From the NCBI GenBank assembly GCA_948684385.1, contig CAPQCU010000034.1, positions 1-11,051 of the forward strand: DNA of 11,051 nt, in the 5' to 3' direction. Shown in pieces: positions 7,384 through 11,051 of the stretch; position 1 is the stretch's first letter, and the number at the start of each line of letters is the position of its first letter. This DNA is from an uncultured bacterium (GTDB taxonomy: Bacteria; Cyanobacteriota; Vampirovibrionia; Gastranaerophilales; Gastranaerophilaceae). The notes beneath the pieces were generated by a model that worked only from the letters and a program-made list of their open reading frames with translations, had not been told where the DNA came from and did not search any database. A program made the translations under genes and the position numbers.

Positions 7384-8119
7384 TATCCCAAATTCAATGA
7401 AAAAAGACTTCAAATACACATTCTGCCCGGGCTGTGACCATGGTATTGCAGTAAGGCTGGTTGCAGAGCTTATTGATGAAATGAACTTAAAAGAAAAAAC
7501 GATTTGCTCAACTTCTATCGGGTGTTCTGTATTTTTGTATGATTTTCTTGATGTTGATTGTATAGAGGCTCCGCATGGCAGAGCTTGCGCTTCTGCAACA
7601 GGAGTTAAGAGAGCAAATCCTGATAAGTTTGTTTTCACGTATCAAGGTGACGGCGACTTTGCTTCCATCGGTTTGGCTGAGTCTATGCATACTGCGCTTA
7701 GAGGGGAAAAAGTTTCTGCAATTTGTATAAATAATACGACTTATGGTATGACAGGCGGTCAAATGGGACCAACAACTATAATGGGGCAGATTACAACTAC
7801 TTCTCCAACCGGAAGAAATGTCGAATACAACGGATATCCGATTAAAATTGCAGAACATATTGCACTTTGTGACGGAACGGCTTTCAGTGCGAGAGTTGCG
7901 CTGGATACTATCCCGCATATTAACGAAGCTAAAAAAGCGCTTAAAAAAGCGTTTCAGGTACAGCTTGACGGGCTCGGGTTTGGGTTTGTGGAAATACTTT
8001 CATCTTGTCCGACAAACTGGCACATGAGTCCGGAAGAAGCGCATAAGAGAGTCCGCGAAGAAATGATGCCGGTATTTCCTCTGGGCGTGTTTAAAGACAT
8101 TACAGCGGAGGTGAAATAA
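7367..8119 (+). CDS. korB: 2-oxoacid:ferredoxin oxidoreductase beta subunit, thiamine diphosphate-binding
   Basis: This subunit binds thiamine diphosphate and completes the active site with the alpha subunit. In 250 residues it shows FCPGCDHG (19-26; C20 and C23 fit the family's cluster-associated CPGC), STSIGCS (48-54), EAPHGRACASATGVKRA (67-83) and the cofactor and Mg-binding pair GDGDFASIG (94-102) followed by NNTTYGMTGGQMGPT (122-136). CPTNW (214-218) is the usual C-terminal motif. The start at 7367 is preceded by AGGAGG at 7355-7360 (6-base spacing). An in-frame ATG 42 bases upstream has no such site and would lengthen the overlap with korA. The stop overlaps the next start (TAATG). Vor-type complexes call this subunit VorA. 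Confidence 0.93.
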   Translation: MQQVFSIPNSMKKDFKYTFCPGCDHGIAVRLVAELIDEMNLKEKTICSTSIGCSVFLYDFLDVDCIEAPHGRACASATGVKRANPDKFVFTYQGDGDFASIGLAESMHTALRGEKVSAICINNTTYGMTGGQMGPTTIMGQITTTSPTGRNVEYNGYPIKIAEHIALCDGTAFSARVALDTIPHINEAKKALKKAFQVQLDGLGFGFVEILSSCPTNWHMSPEEAHKRVREEMMPVFPLGVFKDITAEVK

Positions 8120-8649
8120 TGGAAAAGAATTTTATATTAGCAGGTTTTGGCGGACAGGGTATTCTGCTCGCAGGAACTATTCTTGCTAATGCATTTATGC
8201 TTGATGATAAAAATGTTACCTGGTATCCGTGCTATGGTGCAGAGATGAGAGGCGGTACGGTAAACTGCGAGATTGTAGTTTCTGACAGCGAAGTAAGCTC
8301 TGTTCACAAACAGAATACGGATTATGCGCTTGTATTGAACCAGCAGTCTTTTGATAAATTTGTTCAAAGAGTTAAAGCCGGCGGGACGATTATTGCGAAT
8401 TCAACTCTTGTTGCTGAAAGCAGACCGAGAGATGATATTAAATATGTTTTTGCGCCTATGGGTGATATGGCTAATGAGCTTGGCACAAGCAAAGTTACAA
8501 ATGTTGTTTCTCTCGGGGTTCTTGCTTCTGTTTGTGATATTGTGAACAAAGGGTCTCTTGCACTGGGGGTTGAAAAAGTACTTGGAGAGAAGAAAAAAGA
8601 TTTGCTTCCTTTGAATATAAAAGCTTTAAATATGTGGGTAAAGGGGTAA
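8119..8649 (+). CDS. korC: 2-oxoacid:ferredoxin oxidoreductase gamma subunit
   Basis: Third structural subunit, 176 residues, of the POR gamma family (PF01558 type). The N-terminal GFGGQGILLAGTILANA (9-25) and YPCYGAEMRGGTVNCEIVVSD (in two parts, 36-56) are hallmark motifs of the family and contribute to the coenzyme A side of the complex. GGAGGTG at 8107-8113 lies 5 bases before the ATG, and the start shares one base with the korB stop, so translation is probably coupled. It is the last gene of the operon. Its stop codon lies inside a tandem GGGGTAAA repeat, and the convergent 523-residue protein gene ends 24 bases further on. Confidence 0.92.
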   Translation: MEKNFILAGFGGQGILLAGTILANAFMLDDKNVTWYPCYGAEMRGGTVNCEIVVSDSEVSSVHKQNTDYALVLNQQSFDKFVQRVKAGGTIIANSTLVAESRPRDDIKYVFAPMGDMANELGTSKVTNVVSLGVLASVCDIVNKGSLALGVEKVLGEKKKDLLPLNIKALNMWVKG

Positions 8650-8674
8650 AGGGGTAAATGAATTTCCCCCCCCC
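8643..8674. repeat. Tandem GGGGTAAA octamers and poly-C tract between convergent genes
   Basis: Two perfect GGGGTAAA octamers (8643-8658), preceded by a degenerate TGGGTAAA, are followed after seven bases by nine C (8666-8674). The first octamer contains the korC stop codon, and the last C belongs to the stop codon of the convergent gene. GGGGtAAA and TTTCCCC can fold into a 7-bp stem with one bulge and a TGAA loop. It may end transcription from both sides, although it lacks a T-tract. Confidence 0.6.
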
Positions 8675-10245
8675 TAGCCGGAAAAGGTTTTGTAAGAACC
8701 TTCGATGTTATCGTTGATAACTTTTTCAACAGCTTCGATTTCTGTTGTAATCTGGGTTCTTTCGTTATCAAGTCTTTGAAGTTTTAATTCTAAGTTTTTA
8801 TCTTCCTGCTGGATAATTTCTGTCTTAGCATTAATTTCTTTATTCTTTTGGTCATAAAGATAAGTTTCGTACTCGTATTGTGCCATAGCGTCTTTGTAAG
8901 CAGCTTCGTCTGTTACGGTCTCAGCTTCAAGAGAAATTTCGTCATGTCCTTTTAACTCACCTGTTTCCGGATCATAGATTGGAATTCCGATGGAAGTAAT
9001 TCTTCCTGAACCGTCAAATGTAAGTTTGCATCCTTCGGTTTGAACATTTTCAGTATAAGCTCCATTTGGTTCAAGAGAGAATACTTCAACCTGATTTTGA
9101 CCGTTTGCTCCGCTCATATTTGCTTTCTGGTTGTAGTCAGCGGTTTTAACAAAATAAGGAATTCTTTCTCCAGCGCCGTTTGTTTTGAATACTACTTTGA
9201 AATCATCTGTAATCGCAGAAGGACCCGGGTTTTGACCTTCTTTGTATTCAGGGCAGGAGTTTTGGATAGCTTTTATAGCTTCTTCATAATATGTTCCTAA
9301 GGTTTGGGCATCAAAGTTTTGAACTGTGTTTCCTCCGACTGTTGTGCCTTTTGTTGCTTCATTAGGGTCGTAATTAGGGTTTTTAATTTGTGTATTTCCG
9401 CTGCTGCTTTTTCTAATCGCGCCTTCCGGAAGAATGTAATATTTTTTGCCATCGCTGCCGGTTACTTCGTCGCACATATCTAATGTAATTCTTGTGCCAT
9501 CTGCTTTATAAAATTCATTGTTATTGAATTCTGCAGCAGTCATGCCTCCGCTGGTATATTCACCGCTTTCATTCGGATTGTAAACGAAATCTTCACCGCC
9601 AACATCAAAGTTATAATCCGGATTTTTGCTTTTTATATCTCCGATGGTTGTTGCTGTGTAGACGACCCCGCCTTGTCCTTTGGACTTTGCATCATTGAAG
9701 CTATTTGCTTTCACAAAACCTTTGCCGCTTTTGTCCATATAATAGTAGTCGTTAACACCGCTTTGAGCAGATGTAACCGAGTGCATTACCTTTGTGCTGT
9801 TATTATATGTTCCATTAGTAATTTCTGAATTTTGAACTTCGTCGCCTCGTTTAATATATTGAATAACTTCTGTTTTTTGGTTTACAGCTTGACCGGTTAA
9901 AAATTCTGGCTCTACATAAGTATTTACTTCCATATAGCTTCCGCCTTTTATGGAATTACCGTTTCTTTCATATTTCATTTCAACATTATAAGTACCTCCG
10001 CTTTCAGGAGTTACTGTGCCTATGGTGAATTTTGTGGCACCTTGCTGTCCTTTGTATTGAACTTTTGTGTAATCTGTAGTGGAAGGCGGAGTTGGTACAG
10101 TCATTGACAGCAAGCTATTATACAATGCTGTGCATTGCTGTGACAAAATTGCTCTTGCCTGATTTATTTGTTGACCTTGATATTCTAAGTTTGATTGTCT
10201 TGCTTTTAAAGATAACAATCTTGCTTGTGATGCTGACATACCCAT
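8674..10245 (-). CDS. Probable flagellar-regulon structural protein, lineage-specific, with coiled-coil C-terminus
   Basis: A 523-residue protein of no named family. The N-terminus (residues 3-48, MSASQARLLSLKARQSNL then helical QQINQARAILSQQ) and the C-terminus (about 445-515, KNLELKLQRLDNERTQI and similar heptads) are helical. The middle is beta-rich and Gly, Asn and Thr-rich, with many tyrosines. Helical ends around a variable beta centre is the layout of flagellar axial proteins (hook-associated, hook, flagellin), but no signature of FlgE, FlgK or FlgL is clear. No signal peptide is seen, which fits type III flagellar export or a cytoplasmic role. AAGGAG (10260-10255) lies 9 bases before the ATG. 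The near-consensus sigma28 promoter upstream ties it to late flagellar expression. That promoter lies inside a predicted invertible segment, so expression is probably phase-variable. I recall similar N-termini in Gastranaerophilales hypothetical proteins. Confidence 0.8.
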   Translation of the reverse strand: MGMSASQARLLSLKARQSNLEYQGQQINQARAILSQQCTALYNSLLSMTVPTPPSTTDYTKVQYKGQQGATKFTIGTVTPESGGTYNVEMKYERNGNSIKGGSYMEVNTYVEPEFLTGQAVNQKTEVIQYIKRGDEVQNSEITNGTYNNSTKVMHSVTSAQSGVNDYYYMDKSGKGFVKANSFNDAKSKGQGGVVYTATTIGDIKSKNPDYNFDVGGEDFVYNPNESGEYTSGGMTAAEFNNNEFYKADGTRITLDMCDEVTGSDGKKYYILPEGAIRKSSSGNTQIKNPNYDPNEATKGTTVGGNTVQNFDAQTLGTYYEEAIKAIQNSCPEYKEGQNPGPSAITDDFKVVFKTNGAGERIPYFVKTADYNQKANMSGANGQNQVEVFSLEPNGAYTENVQTEGCKLTFDGSGRITSIGIPIYDPETGELKGHDEISLEAETVTDEAAYKDAMAQYEYETYLYDQKNKEINAKTEIIQQEDKNLELKLQRLDNERTQITTEIEAVEKVINDNIEGSYKTFSG

Positions 10246-10279
10246 AATGCGGTTCTCCTTTTTTTCCTTATTCAGATTA

Positions 10280-10313
10280 GAAAATGTTACACAATGTCTA
10301 TTTTGTTACATTT
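10280..10313 (+). repeat. Left inverted repeat / recombinase core site
   Basis: This 34-bp arm matches the reverse complement of 10997-11030 at 31 positions, with 10293-10313 identical over 21 bases. It contains half-sites AATGTTACA (10283-10291) and TGTTACATT (10304-10312), inverted with one mismatch, around a 12-base asymmetric centre. It lies within the leader of the 523-residue protein transcript. Confidence 0.8.
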
Positions 10314-10332
10314 TTTTCATTTTATACTATAT

Positions 10333-10359
10333 ATAACGGCATTTTTTTTGAAAACTTTA
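10333..10359 (-). promoter_or_regulatory. Sigma28 (FliA) promoter inside the invertible segment
   Basis: On the minus strand TAAAGTTT (10359-10352) is followed after exactly 11 bases by GCCGTTAT (10340-10333). The enterobacterial FliA consensus is TAAAGTTT-N11-GCCGATAA, so the match is 8 of 8 and 6 of 8 with the right spacing. It points at the 523-residue protein gene, with a leader of roughly 75-80 bases that crosses the left recombination site. An overlapping weaker sigma70 reading (TTTTCA, 17 bases, TATAGT) also exists. Confidence 0.7.
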
Positions 10360-10368
10360 AGGTTTTTG

Positions 10369-10391
10369 AAAAATTGTTACAAATCGTAACA
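10369..10391 (-). terminator. Weak hairpin terminator directly after the recombinase gene
   Basis: On the minus strand, immediately past the recombinase stop, TGTTAC and GTAACA form a 6-bp stem around GATTT, followed by A and five T. The stem is AT-rich and weak. It would partly insulate the sigma28 promoter from recombinase transcription. The arms repeat the half-site motif of the inverted repeats, so protein binding is an alternative reading. Confidence 0.35.
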
Positions 10392-10937
10392 TTACAAAAA
10401 GAAGCGTTGCAGCTCAAGGTCAATCATATCCTGATTTACACCTATATAACGCATTGTAATAGATGGAGAAGAATGATTGAATATATTTTGCAAAAGAGCA
10501 ACATCTTTCGTCATTTGATATAAATGATAACCGAAAGTTTTTCTAAGCGTGTGTGTACCGAAATTTTCTTCAAAACCGGCTTTCTTACAGACCGAATTTA
10601 TAATGCGATATGCCTGAACTCTTGTTACAGCCTTGCTGCCTTTTTGGCTTTTAAACAGCCACTGTTCCTCCGATTTGTCTTTTATATAATTATTTATCAA
10701 CTTAATCAGATTTTCCCGCAAAAGCAATCTTCTTTTCTTTCCGGTTTTTTGTTCGACGATTTCAATGTAAGTTTTGTTTTTTACATCCGAGACTTTGAGT
10801 TTTAAAAGGTCTGAAATCCGAAGCCCGCAATTTATTCCCATAACAAAAAGCAAATAATCTCTTTCCTTTTTGAGTTTAAGCAAAGATTTAACTTTTTCAA
10901 TATCACTTATTTTTCTAATCGGTTCTACTGTTTGCAT
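10392..10937 (-). CDS. Minimal tyrosine recombinase, probable DNA invertase
   Basis: Site-specific recombinase that cuts and rejoins DNA through a covalent phosphotyrosine. The catalytic set is complete: R40 (GLRISDLLKLK), K64 (EQKTGKK), H129 and R132 (HTLRKTFGYHL), H155 (FNHSS), Y164 (MRYIG). At 181 residues it is the catalytic domain plus a short N-terminal arm; the usual N-terminal core-binding domain of about 100 residues is absent. FimB and FimE have a similar compact size. AAGGAG (10949-10944) lies 6 bases before the ATG. A 5-bp stem CTTGT/ACAAG (10956-10969) precedes it. I saw no strong promoter; the most likely place is 10970-11000, next to or overlapping the right repeat. The gene lies alone between the two inverted repeats, which makes them its likely substrates. 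A solitary integrase remnant is the alternative, but nothing looks broken. Confidence 0.92.
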   Translation of the reverse strand: MQTVEPIRKISDIEKVKSLLKLKKERDYLLFVMGINCGLRISDLLKLKVSDVKNKTYIEIVEQKTGKKRRLLLRENLIKLINNYIKDKSEEQWLFKSQKGSKAVTRVQAYRIINSVCKKAGFEENFGTHTLRKTFGYHLYQMTKDVALLQNIFNHSSPSITMRYIGVNQDMIDLELQRFFL

Positions 10938-10996
10938 ATTTTTCTCCTTTTTAAGCTTGTTGTCACAAGACCGACCCTATATCCTATCACTCTCCC

Positions 10997-11030
10997 AAAT
11001 GTAACAAAATAGACATTATGTTACATTCTC
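10997..11030 (-). repeat. Right inverted repeat / recombinase core site
   Basis: Partner of the left repeat in opposite orientation. Its half-sites are a perfect 9-bp inverted pair, AATGTAACA (10998-11006) and TGTTACATT (11019-11027), around the centre AAATAGACATTA. That centre is the reverse complement of the left centre except for one base. The 30-bp layout is close to that of Xer/dif-type sites (about 28 bp). Confidence 0.8.
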
Positions 11031-11051
11031 AATCAGAAAACTAAATAGAAC

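Larger units (their letters stand above)
10280..11030. mobile_element. Predicted invertible DNA segment carrying its own tyrosine recombinase and a sigma28 promoter
   Basis: A segment of about 750 bp is bounded by 34-bp inverted repeats. It contains one gene, a tyrosine recombinase, and, at its left end, a sigma28-type promoter pointing out toward the 523-residue protein gene. Inverted recombinase sites cause inversion rather than excision. In the orientation seen the promoter drives the left gene. After inversion it would point right, past the window edge, and the left gene would instead face the 5' side of a divergent recombinase gene. The arrangement parallels known promoter inversions made by tyrosine recombinases (fim in E. 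coli, the flagellar switch in Clostridioides difficile). That inversion happens here is inference. Confidence 0.65.

Noticed and set aside
10976..11007. Promoter for the recombinase gene overlapping the right repeat
   Set aside because: TTGTTA inside the repeat and TATAGG or TAGGAT downstream have spacings of 20 or 15 bases, too poor to call.
10280..11030. The inverted repeats as ends of an insertion sequence
   Set aside because: No DDE transposase is present, no target-site duplication is visible outside the repeats, and the arms contain an internal half-site dyad typical of tyrosine-recombinase sites. Integrated elements with attL/attR would show direct rather than inverted repeats.
1..11051. 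CRISPR arrays, tRNA or rRNA genes
   Set aside because: No regularly spaced direct repeats, cloverleaf-like sequence or rRNA-like conserved stretch was seen.

Overview
The window most resembles a gut Gastranaerophilales genome (Candidatus Melainabacteria / Vampirovibrionia, the non-photosynthetic relatives of Cyanobacteria). This is inferred from an AT-rich genome, an anaerobic 2-oxoacid:ferredoxin oxidoreductase, multiple flagellins, a Ski2-like helicase of the type common in Cyanobacteria, and a 523-residue protein with an N-terminus (MGMSASQARLLSLKAR) that I associate with that group from memory. No database search was possible.

Layout from left to right. Positions 1-178 hold a GC-richer stretch with an uncertain open frame. 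A large flagellin gene (179-2062, +) follows; its variable domain is replaced by about 360 residues of GLUG-type beta-repeats. Next is a short hypothetical gene (2239-2631, +) with its own sigma70-type promoter. It converges on a Ski2-family helicase gene (4938-2644, -). Upstream of the helicase on the same strand, and separated from it by a hairpin terminator, is an ordinary 295-residue flagellin gene (5921-5034, -). A divergent intergenic region then carries a promoter on each strand. The right-hand promoter serves a tight four-gene operon (6099-8649, +) encoding ferredoxin, alpha, beta and gamma subunits of a 2-oxoacid:ferredoxin oxidoreductase. The operon converges on the gene for the 523-residue protein (10245-8674, -).

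The right end is the most interesting part. A 181-residue tyrosine recombinase gene (10937-10392, -) lies between two 34-bp inverted repeats (10280-10313 and 10997-11030; 31 of 34 positions match, 21 consecutively). Each repeat has the layout of a tyrosine-recombinase core site: two inverted 9-bp half-sites around a shared asymmetric centre. Between the repeats, reading out toward the 523-residue protein gene, is a near-consensus sigma28 (FliA) flagellar promoter. This arrangement predicts an invertible promoter carrying its own recombinase: a switch that would turn a flagellar-regulon gene on (the orientation seen here) or off.

The common theme is flagella. There are two very different flagellins, one with a putative adhesive or surface-display insert, and one probable flagellar-regulon protein under a probable phase-variable promoter. 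The oxidoreductase operon and the helicase are housekeeping genes. Poly-C tracts and tandem GGGGTAAA octamers recur at two gene ends.
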